From Candidatus Hydrogenedentota bacterium (GTDB lineage Bacteria > Hydrogenedentota > Hydrogenedentia > Hydrogenedentales > CAITNO01): DNA of 64,000 nt. The stretch spans positions 62,001-126,000 of the forward strand of contig CAITNO010000001.1 in NCBI GenBank assembly GCA_903893795.1, read 5' to 3'. The position numbers and the translations under genes are program-made. Below are positions 24,821-33,284 of the stretch, one piece after another (positions within the stretch are counted from its first letter, which is position 1; each line of letters opens with the position of its first letter). Under the pieces are notes generated by a model. It was not told the origin of the DNA, did not search any database, and saw only the letters and a program-made list of their open reading frames with translations.

Positions 24821-27800
24821 CTATTGCGTTTTGATCGTCACCGACACCATGCCGCGTGCGGGCACCGTTACCCTGCCCGAGGCGCCGAGCGGCTCGCCGT
24901 TGTCGCCGTACAGGTCTGTCTTGGCAAAGGAGGCCGGGCGTATGCCCGGCAGCGCAATGGTGGTGGCGGCCGCCTGGTAGGACGGATTGTATAGCCGGGC
25001 CATGATGCGGCCCTGCTGCGGTAGCAGTTCGCCGAGGAGCACGGGGCCGTTGTCGAGGCGCAGGTAGGAGGCTTCGGCGGGTGTGCCGGCGGCGGCGCAG
25101 GCCAGGGCACAGCGGCGGTCGGGCGTCAGGTCGAGTGTGCGCGCCCAGCCGAAGCGGGTGGCGGCCACGCCGTCGAAGGGCGCGTCGGAGAGCCTGACCG
25201 AGAAGGCGCAGCGGATGTCGCCGCCCTGCGAGGCCTTGTAGTTGGTGTGCCAGTAATTGTTAAAGACGTAGGCGTACAGGATATTGCGGTTGCCGCCGAT
25301 GTGGGCGGGCCAAAGGCCGCGGTTGAGTTCGCCGACGGTGAACATGGGCGTGTCCACCGAGGCCACAACGGCCGACTGTGTGCTGTCGCCGACGGCGGCG
25401 AAGGTGTTGACGGCATACCATTCACGGCAGGCGCCGGGCATCTGCTCCTGGTCAACGGTGGCGATGCCGTAGGGCAGTTCCATGAAGGCGTTGGTTTCGT
25501 CGGCCTTGTTCAGGCCGAAGGGGAACGCGAAGTAGCCGCCTTCCTTCTCCACCGTTGCGGTCTTGTGGATGACGTTGACGAAGTCGATGGCGCCGCACTT
25601 GTGGATGACGATGTCGGTGTCCACCGGGTCGACCTTGCCACTGTGGGCAATGTGAAGCACGGCGCGCAGGGGGCCGTTTTCGGACAATGTGACCGCGGCG
25701 GTCTCATGCGTCACGGGGACGATCGTCGGGGTGGCCTTGGTGTTGGAATGGACAATCGAAGTGCCGTTGCCGCCGCTGGCATAGAGGTACTGGTTCATGC
25801 CGAGGCCCGAGGCGGTGTCCACCCATTCGCGGCCCGATGTCAGGTCGGTGACGCTGTCCAGCGCACCGGTCTTGGCGTTTATGTGGAAACGGTATCCCGC
25901 GCCTTTCCAGGTGAAGTCGTCGCCGTCCTTGGCCAGCAGCGCCGCGCCCTTGGCGTCGTTGCCGCCAGTTTCAATGGTGTAGAGGCGGTAGCCCACCGCG
26001 GGCACCTTTTCCGCGACAAAGGCGAGATCGCCGCCCGCGGTGCGCTGCACGGTCACGGTCTTGCCGGTGACGGCGTCGATGATGCCCGTCGCTTTGGTCT
26101 CCGCCGGAACGGTCACCAGGATGTCGCGCGCCCAGGACAACGGGTTGGACACGTGCAGGGTCGAGCCTGCTGCATCGCCCTTGGCCGACAGGGCGCGCAG
26201 CGCGGCGATGCCGCCCTGCTCCATGTCGCGGCTCTGGTCGATGGAGCGCGTTGCGTAATCGGCCTTTCGCTTCCACTGGCCGACGGTCTGCGGGTCATTC
26301 GGGTCGCCGATGCTTTGCGCGGCACCCCAAGTGTGCTCATCAAAGTACACGATCTGTTCCCAGGCCGTGTCGAGCGCCTTGAGCGGGGCGTCGTTTTTCA
26401 CGCCGTGGGCCTGCGCGAGGGCCATCCACTTCTCGGCCGTGTTCACGTGCGCCTTGGCCCAGCGGGACTCGGCCGTCTCAAAGGCGGTGGAGGCGGCGCC
26501 GTCCTCCCAGTAACTGCCCATGTCGCCGCGGTAGACCGGCAGCGCCTCGGCAAAGTTCTTCTCGACGTATTCAAAATACTCGTCGGGCCGGGCGATGATG
26601 AATTTCGGGAAGTCCCATTTCTTGTTCCACTCCTCGGCCACTTCGGCGTACTTGGGCGTCATGCGGGTGTTGTCCACAAACGCGCCGTTGATAAAGATGG
26701 CGTCGCAGGGGTAGTCGGGCCGCACGAATTTCTTCATGAATTCGGGCAGGTCGCCCTCCACGGAGGCGAGGTCGTCATTCAGGCCGATCTGGTGCGACTG
26801 GAAATAGGTGAGGGTGTGGATGGTCAGCACGCGCGAGCCGTCGAGCCCCTCCCACCAGAAAGGGGACTGGATCGTTTCTTTTTCGGCGTGCAGGAAGGAC
26901 GGGCCGCGGTCCTCGTTGACCGCCTCGGCAAAGTATTTCACCCCCGCCTGGCGCAGGAACATGGGCAGCGTGCCGACCGTGCTGGGCACGTCGTTGAGCG
27001 AGGCCATGGTGATCGGCACACCCAGCGCGCGGCCGTAGGTCTGGGCGGGCTGAAGCACGCGGACCAGTTCCTCGCCGGAGCAGATGCCCGTGAGCATGTT
27101 GAGATAGAGGGCCGTCAGGCCCATGCGCCCTTCCTTGATGCGCTGTTCCAGCGCGGGGAACCTGTCCGGGGCCAACTGTTTGACCCAGCCCAACTGCGCG
27201 AAGACTTCGAGGTTGTACTTGTAGTTCGGCAGTTTGTCGCAGGCGTCCAGTCCGCCGGTGATGTTGTCCACGTGGAGCTGCATGCACTTTTCCTGCAGAT
27301 CCGTGTAGCCGATGTCGGTGTGGGTTGAGGCCGCCACGAACACCTTCCACTGCTTCTCGGGCTGCGCGTCAAAGGCTGCGTTCAGTTCTTTCCCGCCGAC
27401 AGTGAGCAGCGCCCGGCGCTTTTCAGCTTTGGTGAAGGGAGCCACCAGCAGCGGGACCGTGCTTTCCCCCTGGGCCAGGGCGACCTTCTGCGGCGCTGGG
27501 CCGCCTTCGAGTCCGAGCAGCCCCTCGCCGTCGAGGCCCTCATTGGCGACACGGATCAGCACGGCCTGCTTCAGCACGCCGTCCACGGTCTTGAACATGG
27601 GCGTGCAGGTGGCGCTGATGTGGTCCACCTGCGGGCCGTTGGGCACGCCCGACTCCAGCTTCACCGAATCATAGAGCAGCCAGGAGCCGGAAGTGGTGAC
27701 GAGAACGAGTTCATTGCCGGCCTGTTTCGTCCATTCGGCAGGAAACACGAAGGTTCTGGTGAGGTGGTGCCCCTGCTTGGGGTCTTTCAGCGCACCGTCG

Positions 27801-28213
27801 CCGCCGCCTGCGGGCAGTGCCACGGCCGGGCATTCGTGGCCGTTCAGCTTTACCTGAAGCGTGGGCGGGCTGCCGCACTGGCTGTCCACCAGGTTGACGA
27901 AAAGGCGAAATCCGGTCTTGGTGCCCTGTTTGGCGTTGAATAGAATCCGGAAGGGGTGCTGTTTCAACCCGGCCCAATCGTCGCTCGGGCCGGGCTGGAT
28001 GAAGGGCCAGTCTTTCTCGGGCGCGCTCTTGCCGACGGTGTAGGTCACGTCATTCGCGAAAAGCTTCGTGTAATCGGTATGGTTGCCTGCGGCGGCAAAC
28101 TCTTTGTAGCTCCCGTCCTTATTGCCGATGCTCCAGAGCGTGTCGGCGGCGGAGGCAATTCCGGTGCAGACCAGCACGCTGACCAAACAGAGGGTAAATG
28201 GGACGTTTCGCAT
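24821..28213 (-). CDS. Exported GH38-like glycoside hydrolase (alpha-mannosidase superfamily)
   Basis: The 1130-aa protein has a signal peptide (ends GIASA). After an N-terminal beta region, a GH38-type catalytic domain begins near residue 290 with VFVAASTHTDIGYTDLQEKC, matching the metal-binding H-x-D of family 38, followed by YKYNLEVFAQLGWV and IFINGAFVDNTRMTPKYAEVAEEW. The C-terminal half (about 680-1130) has the beta-sandwich layout of family 38 enzymes, including YRFHINAKTGALDSVTDLTSGREW. Retaining mannosidases of this family need a divalent metal. The low similarity of the nucleophile region to lysosomal enzymes leaves the substrate open. AAGGAG lies 8 nt before the ATG. Confidence 0.88.
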   Translation of the reverse strand: MRNVPFTLCLVSVLVCTGIASAADTLWSIGNKDGSYKEFAAAGNHTDYTKLFANDVTYTVGKSAPEKDWPFIQPGPSDDWAGLKQHPFRILFNAKQGTKTGFRLFVNLVDSQCGSPPTLQVKLNGHECPAVALPAGGGDGALKDPKQGHHLTRTFVFPAEWTKQAGNELVLVTTSGSWLLYDSVKLESGVPNGPQVDHISATCTPMFKTVDGVLKQAVLIRVANEGLDGEGLLGLEGGPAPQKVALAQGESTVPLLVAPFTKAEKRRALLTVGGKELNAAFDAQPEKQWKVFVAASTHTDIGYTDLQEKCMQLHVDNITGGLDACDKLPNYKYNLEVFAQLGWVKQLAPDRFPALEQRIKEGRMGLTALYLNMLTGICSGEELVRVLQPAQTYGRALGVPITMASLNDVPSTVGTLPMFLRQAGVKYFAEAVNEDRGPSFLHAEKETIQSPFWWEGLDGSRVLTIHTLTYFQSHQIGLNDDLASVEGDLPEFMKKFVRPDYPCDAIFINGAFVDNTRMTPKYAEVAEEWNKKWDFPKFIIARPDEYFEYVEKNFAEALPVYRGDMGSYWEDGAASTAFETAESRWAKAHVNTAEKWMALAQAHGVKNDAPLKALDTAWEQIVYFDEHTWGAAQSIGDPNDPQTVGQWKRKADYATRSIDQSRDMEQGGIAALRALSAKGDAAGSTLHVSNPLSWARDILVTVPAETKATGIIDAVTGKTVTVQRTAGGDLAFVAEKVPAVGYRLYTIETGGNDAKGAALLAKDGDDFTWKGAGYRFHINAKTGALDSVTDLTSGREWVDTASGLGMNQYLYASGGNGTSIVHSNTKATPTIVPVTHETAAVTLSENGPLRAVLHIAHSGKVDPVDTDIVIHKCGAIDFVNVIHKTATVEKEGGYFAFPFGLNKADETNAFMELPYGIATVDQEQMPGACREWYAVNTFAAVGDSTQSAVVASVDTPMFTVGELNRGLWPAHIGGNRNILYAYVFNNYWHTNYKASQGGDIRCAFSVRLSDAPFDGVAATRFGWARTLDLTPDRRCALACAAAGTPAEASYLRLDNGPVLLGELLPQQGRIMARLYNPSYQAAATTIALPGIRPASFAKTDLYGDNGEPLGASGRVTVPARGMVSVTIKTQ

Positions 28214-28354
28214 GACGGCGCTCCTTGTTGTTCCGTGTTTGTCACGGCAGGGGGTTCAATACGGCGGGCACTATAGTAACCGGAAAGCCCCAACGGGGCA
28301 AGATGACCGCGGTAGTTGATTTCCGTGCGCCGAACCGGACCGGCTGTAGTGCTC

Positions 28355-28424
28355 GCAGCGAAGCGGAGCGCACCGTTTTCAAAACAGAGCGTGTTCCCAA
28401 GGACGGTGCGATCCGCTTCGCTGC
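28355..28424. repeat. Palindromic intergenic repeat, copy 3 (22-bp arms)
   Basis: Positions 28355-28376 and 28403-28424 are inverted copies of each other with a single mismatch and a 26-nt loop. The GGTGCG core and following CACCC (28428-28432) relate it to the elements at 7775 and 22822. It lies in the 317-bp divergent gap between the GH38-like gene and the first TPM gene. Confidence 0.7.
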
Positions 28425-28530
28425 GGGCACCCTTGTATGGCATTCTTGATTTTCATCCGACAAGGTGAAATAGTAAAGGCCAAACAAGCCGGGTTGCCTT
28501 CCGGGGAAGGAATCTGGAGAGAGGAGGCCC

Positions 28531-29343
28531 ATGAAACGCGCAATTGCCCTTTGCATGCTCTTCGCAGTTCCCGGTCTCGCGCAGGATATCAATATTCCCA
28601 AGCCCGGAGACCGGGAGTTTCTGGTTGACCGGGCCTATATGATGAGCCCGTCCGACAAGGACCAGGTCACGGCGGTTTGTGGCCAATGCCTGAAGGACCG
28701 GGCCATTCCGATTGTGGTGGTGACGGTTTCGTCCATCGGGGAGCACGCCGCGGACAACCCCAGCATTGAGACCTTTGCGCGGCGCCTGTTCAACCAGTGG
28801 GAGATCGGATACCGGGTTGTCAACGGCGCATCCTGGAACCGCGGCATCCTGTTTGTCGTTTCGCGCGCCGACCGCAAGGCGCGCATAGAACTGGGCCGGG
28901 ACTGGGCCCGGGGCTACAAAAGCGTCTGCACCTCCATCATGGACGGCCAGATCATCCCCAAATTCAGACAGGGGGACTATTCCTCCGGGATTGTGGCCGG
29001 GGTGGCCGAGTTGGACGCGATGGCCCGGGGGCTGAACCGGCCGCAGGGAATGCTGAGCCGCCTGGGACTGACGTGGTCCTCAATGCCGACGGCGAATGTG
29101 GTGTTCTTCTTTGTTTTCATGCTCATTATTGTCATCGCGGGCATTCGGAATTATTTCTGGCCTCCTCCCAAACCGGGTGAGCCAGGCTATAGGAGGCCTT
29201 CCTGCTACGACGACCCGTACCAGCGCCACGGCTATTACGGTTCCTCCTTTGGTTCCAGCGCCTCATCGGACTCGGCCTCCTTTTCCGGGGGTTCCTTTGG
29301 CGGAGGCAGTTCAGGCGGCGGCGGGGCGACGGGTTCATGGTGA
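28531..29343 (+). CDS. TPM-domain protein with C-terminal membrane helix (YgcG-like)
   Basis: The 270-aa product has a signal peptide (MKRAIALCMLFAVPGLAQ) and a TPM domain: LVDRAYMMSPSDKDQVTAVC, IVVVTVSSIGEH, FARRLFNQWEIG and NRGILFVVSRADRKARIELGRDW. One membrane helix follows (VVFFFVFMLIIVIAGI, about residue 190), then a Gly/Ser tail with repeated SGGSFGGGSSGGGG, as in YgcG proteins. TPM domains occur in Psb32 of photosystem II repair and in bacterial envelope proteins of unclear activity. A second TPM gene follows at once. Confidence 0.92.
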   Translation: MKRAIALCMLFAVPGLAQDINIPKPGDREFLVDRAYMMSPSDKDQVTAVCGQCLKDRAIPIVVVTVSSIGEHAADNPSIETFARRLFNQWEIGYRVVNGASWNRGILFVVSRADRKARIELGRDWARGYKSVCTSIMDGQIIPKFRQGDYSSGIVAGVAELDAMARGLNRPQGMLSRLGLTWSSMPTANVVFFFVFMLIIVIAGIRNYFWPPPKPGEPGYRRPSCYDDPYQRHGYYGSSFGSSASSDSASFSGGSFGGGSSGGGGATGSW

Positions 29344-29371
29344 CGCAATGCAGCGAGGGCGGAAAACAGAC

Positions 29372-30049
29372 ATGAAACGCACACTGGACCTCATCACGCC
29401 GGAGCAGCGCGACCGCATCGCCGCGGCGGTGGCCGCCGCCGAATCGAAGACCTCGGCCGAGATTGTGCCCGTGGTGGCGGCCCTCTCGGGAAGGTATGAC
29501 CGTTCAGAGGATCTCGTGGGCATTCTGACCGGCCTGGTCTGCCTTTCGCTGGCCTGGGCGGTCTTCCCCCTGGTCCCGGCGGAGTTCGGTTCCTGGGATG
29601 CGGTGAAAAGTGCCTATGAGCTGCCCCTGCTGCTGGGCGCCTTCCTGGCCGGGTACATGGTCGCCGTGACGATGGCCGCGCGCTGGCCCCGGCTCCACCG
29701 CTTCTTCACCCCCCGTGCCCAGATGCGCGAGGAAACAACGGCCCGCGCGCGGCAGGTCTTCTTCGACAACCGGGTCTACCGCACCGCGGCGGGCACCGGT
29801 GTGCTGCTCTACCTGTCCCTCTACGAGCGCACGGCCGTGGTGCTTGCCGGCGACCCGGTCATGGAGAAACTGGGCCAGGAAGCCATCGACGAGGTGTGCG
29901 CCGAACTCACCTCGGCCCTGCGCGCCGGAGACCTGGCGGAGGCGCTGTGCGCCACCCTGGAGGACATGGGCGAACGGCTCGGCAGGGTGCTGCCCCGCGC
30001 CGAGGGCGATGTGAACGAACTGCCCAACACGCTGGTGCTGATGAAGTAA
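29372..30049 (+). CDS. TPM-domain membrane protein, second gene
   Basis: The start at 29372 gives MKRTLDLITPEQRDRIAAAV; an ATG at 29348 would add eight residues. The 225-aa protein lacks a signal peptide. An N-terminal segment (AAAVAAAESKTSAEIVPVVAALSGRYD) and the C-terminal TYERTAVVLAGDPVMEKLG-like part resemble the split TPM domain of membrane paralogues, flanking two hydrophobic helices (about residues 48-65 and 80-100). It begins 28 nt after the first TPM gene, and such TPM pairs commonly accompany LemA proteins, though no lemA is visible here. Confidence 0.88.
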   Translation: MKRTLDLITPEQRDRIAAAVAAAESKTSAEIVPVVAALSGRYDRSEDLVGILTGLVCLSLAWAVFPLVPAEFGSWDAVKSAYELPLLLGAFLAGYMVAVTMAARWPRLHRFFTPRAQMREETTARARQVFFDNRVYRTAAGTGVLLYLSLYERTAVVLAGDPVMEKLGQEAIDEVCAELTSALRAGDLAEALCATLEDMGERLGRVLPRAEGDVNELPNTLVLMK

Positions 30050-30062
30050 TACATTTCACGGC

Positions 30063-30096
30063 CGAGAGTCCGAACATGGCTATCCGGCAGGATAAC
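30063..30096 (+). terminator. Hairpin after the TPM operon
   Basis: CGAGAGTC starting near 30063 pairs with GACTCTCG ending near 30096, and within the loop TATCC can pair with GGATA. It follows the second TPM stop codon. The rest of the gap to 30385 has no gene, and 30145-30170 matches the dispersed repeat at 4378-4402. Confidence 0.5.
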
Positions 30097-30144
30097 AGAC
30101 TCTCGGGAGAGCCGTATTAGAACCGGCTCTGTTGATGCCCCACC

Positions 30145-30170
30145 GGGTCTTTGCTCCATAATCCCGCTGG
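30145..30170. repeat. Short dispersed repeat shared with 4378-4402
   Basis: The 26-nt stretch differs from the one at 4378-4402 by one insertion and two substitutions; the shared core is CCATAATCCCG. Both lie in gene-free gaps. Confidence 0.5.
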
Positions 30171-30385
30171 TTATACGGACCGATTTATATATTATGTGTC
30201 TGGGGGGGCTTGCCCGCTGATCGGAGTATGGGTTGCGTCTTGCGAAAAGACCACCTGCGGGGAGATAATCACGTTGCAGCGGAGGTGCACGACCACGCAT
30301 AGCAGCGCTGGGGTGTTCTTGAGGTGCGATATTCTTATCGTCTCGCATGTCGGAACATGTTTTCTATTAAGCGTCAAGAGGGTTT

Positions 30386-32368
30386 ATGAAAAGAGCATAT
30401 TATGCAGAGGAGATTTCAGCTTTCCTGGAGACTGCCTCAGAAACGGTGCTTGGGAAGCTTGCCGAAAAGAACACTTTTTCGCTCGAACGTACGCAGCTTG
30501 ACGCATGGCTGGAGGAGATTCGCATCCTTCGAGAGGTTCTGCCGGGTCTTGACGGCACGATTTACTTCGAATTCTCCATTCCGCGCATGGGAAAACGAAT
30601 AGATGCAGCGCTCTTGATTGGCGCGGTCATTTTCGTGATTGAGTTTAAGATTGGCGAAAGCGAGTTCTATGCCCATGCGGTTGACCAAGTATGGGATTAT
30701 GCTTTGGACCTCAAGTATTTTCATGAGTCCAGTCACAGTCAGTTCATAGCTCCTCTCCTAATCGCCACAAAAGCTAAACCCACCGTGCCGCAGATCTTCA
30801 TGACCTCACATGACGACAAACTCTTGCATCCGGTCAAATGCAACGTGGACTGTTTGGGTTCGGTAATTCGGGAGGTCCTGGGTTTCTGCGGAGGCCAAGC
30901 ACTTAACCGTTCATATTGGGAGGCCGGTCGCTATTGTCCTACACCTACGATTATCGAAGCCGCTATGGCCTTGTACGGCGGGCATGCTGTGACAGATATT
31001 TCGCGGAGTGATGCGAGCGCCATAAACCTCAGCGAAACGTCGCAAGCAATTTGCGAGATAATAGACGCATCCAAAAAGGCGTCCCTAAAATCCATTTGCT
31101 TTGTCACGGGTGTGCCAGGAGCAGGAAAGACGCTGGTCGGACTTAATGTAGCAACGGCGCAACTCCATGATCCCAACGCTTCCCATAGCGTCTTTCTTTC
31201 TGGTAACGGCCCTCTCGTCAGTGTTCTGCGTGAAGCCTTAACAAGAGACAGGGTGCTCAGGGCCAAGTCACTCGGGGAGAAGCTAAAGAAGGGGGCTGTT
31301 ATGTCTACTGTTAAGACGTTCGTCCAAAATGTTCATCATTTCCGTGACGAATGTCTAATCGACACTTCTGGTCCGCCCACCGAGCATATTGCTTTATTCG
31401 ACGAGGCGCAAAGAGCGTGGAATCTGGAACAGACGTCCAGTTTCATGCTTCGCAAGAAAAGTACGCCCAATTTCAATCAATCAGAACCCGAGTTTCTGAT
31501 TTCCTGTCTTGACCGCCACTTGGATTGGGCCGTGATTGTTTGTCTTGTCGGTGGTGGCCAAGAGATCAATACCGGTGAGGCGGGAATAGGTGAATGGCTT
31601 GATTCGCTGGATCGTTCCTTTCCAGAATGGCAGATTCACATTTCACCCCGTCTCACAGATAGCGAATATGCGGCAGGGCACGTCATCGAGAGGCTGCCTT
31701 TACGCGCCGGTGTATTCTATAACGACAAATTGCATCTTGGCGTTTCCATGCGGTCCTTCCGCGCTGAAAATGTCTCACTGTTGGTCAAGCAAATCCTTGA
31801 TCGCGATGTGGAAGAAGCTCGCCAAACTCTGGCTAACCTCTCAAGCCAGTACCCGATTGTCATTACGCGGAGTCTGGCCAGTGCAAAGCGTTGGCTAAGA
31901 ATGAAGGCGCGTGGATCTGAACGATACGGAGTAGTGGTCTCATCAGAAGCCGAAAGACTGAAGCCTCATGCAATCGACGTAAAGTCCCCGGTAGACCCCA
32001 TTCATTGGTTCCTAGACGGCAAGGACGACGTGCGTTCCTCCTACTATTTGGAAGATGTGGCCACTGAATTCCATATACAAGGACTAGAACTGGATTGGGT
32101 CTGCGTCACTTGGGACGCCGATTTCCGGTCAACAGAACATGGATGGGAACATTGGTCCTTCTGTGGAAGTCGCTGGAACCACATCAAGAAAGAGGAGCGA
32201 AAGCTCTACCTGAAGAACGCGTACCGAGTGCTTCTGACGCGTGCCAGACAAGGAATGATTATCGTTGTGCCTCATGGAGATGAAGAAGACCCAACGCGAG
32301 ACCCCGCATTCTACGACCCTACCTACGACTATCTCAGAGAGATAGGTTTTCCCGTGTTTGAGGAGTGA
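30386..32368 (+). CDS. PD-(D/E)XK nuclease fused to SLFN-g3 (DUF2075) helicase, candidate defence protein
   Basis: The 660-aa protein has two parts. Residues about 50-115 form a PD-(D/E)XK nuclease core: E62, D73 in [14 protein letters not shown]86 and K88 in IEFKIGE, then [12 protein letters not shown]. Residues about 230-650 form a P-loop helicase of the Schlafen group 3/DUF2075 type: Walker [11 protein letters not shown] (about 240-249), Walker [12 protein letters not shown] (about 334), [12 protein letters not shown] near the C-terminus. It probably cuts and unwinds nucleic acid. The gene is visibly less GC-rich and uses more A/T-ending codons than its neighbours, suggesting transfer. An HNH endonuclease gene follows 319 bp later on the same strand. 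Confidence 0.88.
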   Translation: MKRAYYAEEISAFLETASETVLGKLAEKNTFSLERTQLDAWLEEIRILREVLPGLDGTIYFEFSIPRMGKRIDAALLIGAVIFVIEFKIGESEFYAHAVDQVWDYALDLKYFHESSHSQFIAPLLIATKAKPTVPQIFMTSHDDKLLHPVKCNVDCLGSVIREVLGFCGGQALNRSYWEAGRYCPTPTIIEAAMALYGGHAVTDISRSDASAINLSETSQAICEIIDASKKASLKSICFVTGVPGAGKTLVGLNVATAQLHDPNASHSVFLSGNGPLVSVLREALTRDRVLRAKSLGEKLKKGAVMSTVKTFVQNVHHFRDECLIDTSGPPTEHIALFDEAQRAWNLEQTSSFMLRKKSTPNFNQSEPEFLISCLDRHLDWAVIVCLVGGGQEINTGEAGIGEWLDSLDRSFPEWQIHISPRLTDSEYAAGHVIERLPLRAGVFYNDKLHLGVSMRSFRAENVSLLVKQILDRDVEEARQTLANLSSQYPIVITRSLASAKRWLRMKARGSERYGVVVSSEAERLKPHAIDVKSPVDPIHWFLDGKDDVRSSYYLEDVATEFHIQGLELDWVCVTWDADFRSTEHGWEHWSFCGSRWNHIKKEERKLYLKNAYRVLLTRARQGMIIVVPHGDEEDPTRDPAFYDPTYDYLREIGFPVFEE

Positions 32369-32475
32369 GAATATGGAGAATGACAAGCGGCGTCTTCTTG
32401 TTTTTCACGACAGGATAACCTGGTAGTATTACCTGGAGCTGCGGAGCCGCAACCAAAGAATCCGGAAAGAAAAGA

Positions 32476-32497
32476 GGGCAGACAAGAATGTCCGCCC
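32476..32497. repeat. Short hairpin in the nuclease-helicase to HNH gap
   Basis: GGGCAGAC at 32476-32483 pairs with GTCCGCCC at 32490-32497 (one G-T pair) around AAGAAT. The remaining gap 32369-32687 holds no gene. The hairpin could end transcription of the helicase gene, separating it from the HNH gene. Confidence 0.4.
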
Positions 32498-32687
32498 CAC
32501 ATTGTTCAGAATCCTCGCGTCTTGCAATAATTCTTATGGACAAAGAAGTGCGGAATAAGAAGCGCGAGAATCACCGCGGCTTGCGTTGATATTGATACAT
32601 GGTAGTATGAATTGCGAGCTACTGCCGACTGGGTGACATGTCAACTATGACACGCGCGCGAAAATCGCGCTGAATTAAGGTGTACCG

Positions 32688-33119
32688 ATGTTGCCACACA
32701 AAGACACAACCAATCTGAATCCAGGCCAACATCTCGTTTGCGACGAGCACATCCTGAAGAGCCATGCGCGCTTTTCGCGTGCAATACCAGCGCGTCTTCG
32801 TGAAGAAGTGTTGGCCAGTAACGAGTTTACGTGCCGTATGTGCGGAGCTTCCCCCGGTGAGGTAGATCCTGAGACAAATCGGATCGTCATGCTCCATATC
32901 AGCCACATCAAGGAGAAGGCGCTTGGTGGCAAGAACGATCTGTCAAATCTGCAGGCGATCTGCTCCACCTGCAAACAAGGCGCAAGGTACATCACAGCGA
33001 AGAGACCCACCGTGATATGGCTGCTGTCCCAAATTAGGCGCGCCGGTCTGGATGAGCAGAAGGCCGTGTATGATCGCCTTCGCAGCAAGTTTGGGGACTG
33101 TGCAGATGGGACGAAATGA
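32688..33119 (+). CDS. HNH endonuclease
   Basis: The 143-aa protein has a zinc-stabilised HNH fold: C49-x2-C52, the catalytic HISHI at residues 70-74, GGKNDLSNLQAICSTC with N83/N87 and C92-x2-C95. HNH nucleases of this size act in restriction, homing or as defence effectors. AAGGTG sits 6 nt before the ATG. Its location just after a nuclease-helicase gene in the same foreign-looking segment suggests a defence role; there is no methyltransferase nearby to mark it as a standard restriction enzyme. Confidence 0.9.
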   Translation: MLPHKDTTNLNPGQHLVCDEHILKSHARFSRAIPARLREEVLASNEFTCRMCGASPGEVDPETNRIVMLHISHIKEKALGGKNDLSNLQAICSTCKQGARYITAKRPTVIWLLSQIRRAGLDEQKAVYDRLRSKFGDCADGTK

Positions 33120-33284
33120 GTGAAAGTTTGAATCGCGGGGCGCTCTTGTGAGGACGAAGGAAAAGCCATCCTGGCACGGACAGAAGAATAACGGCACTCT
33201 TGGCCGTTGATTCGGAGGGAGAGTTGGTCCAAGGGAGGAAATGTCGTCCTCAGCCCAAGAGACTGACCTTAAGCGGATCCTATT

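Noticed and set aside
25247-27328. 693-codon frame antisense to the GH38-like gene
   Set aside because: It is a shadow of a clearly coding gene with signal peptide and GH38 motifs on the other strand.
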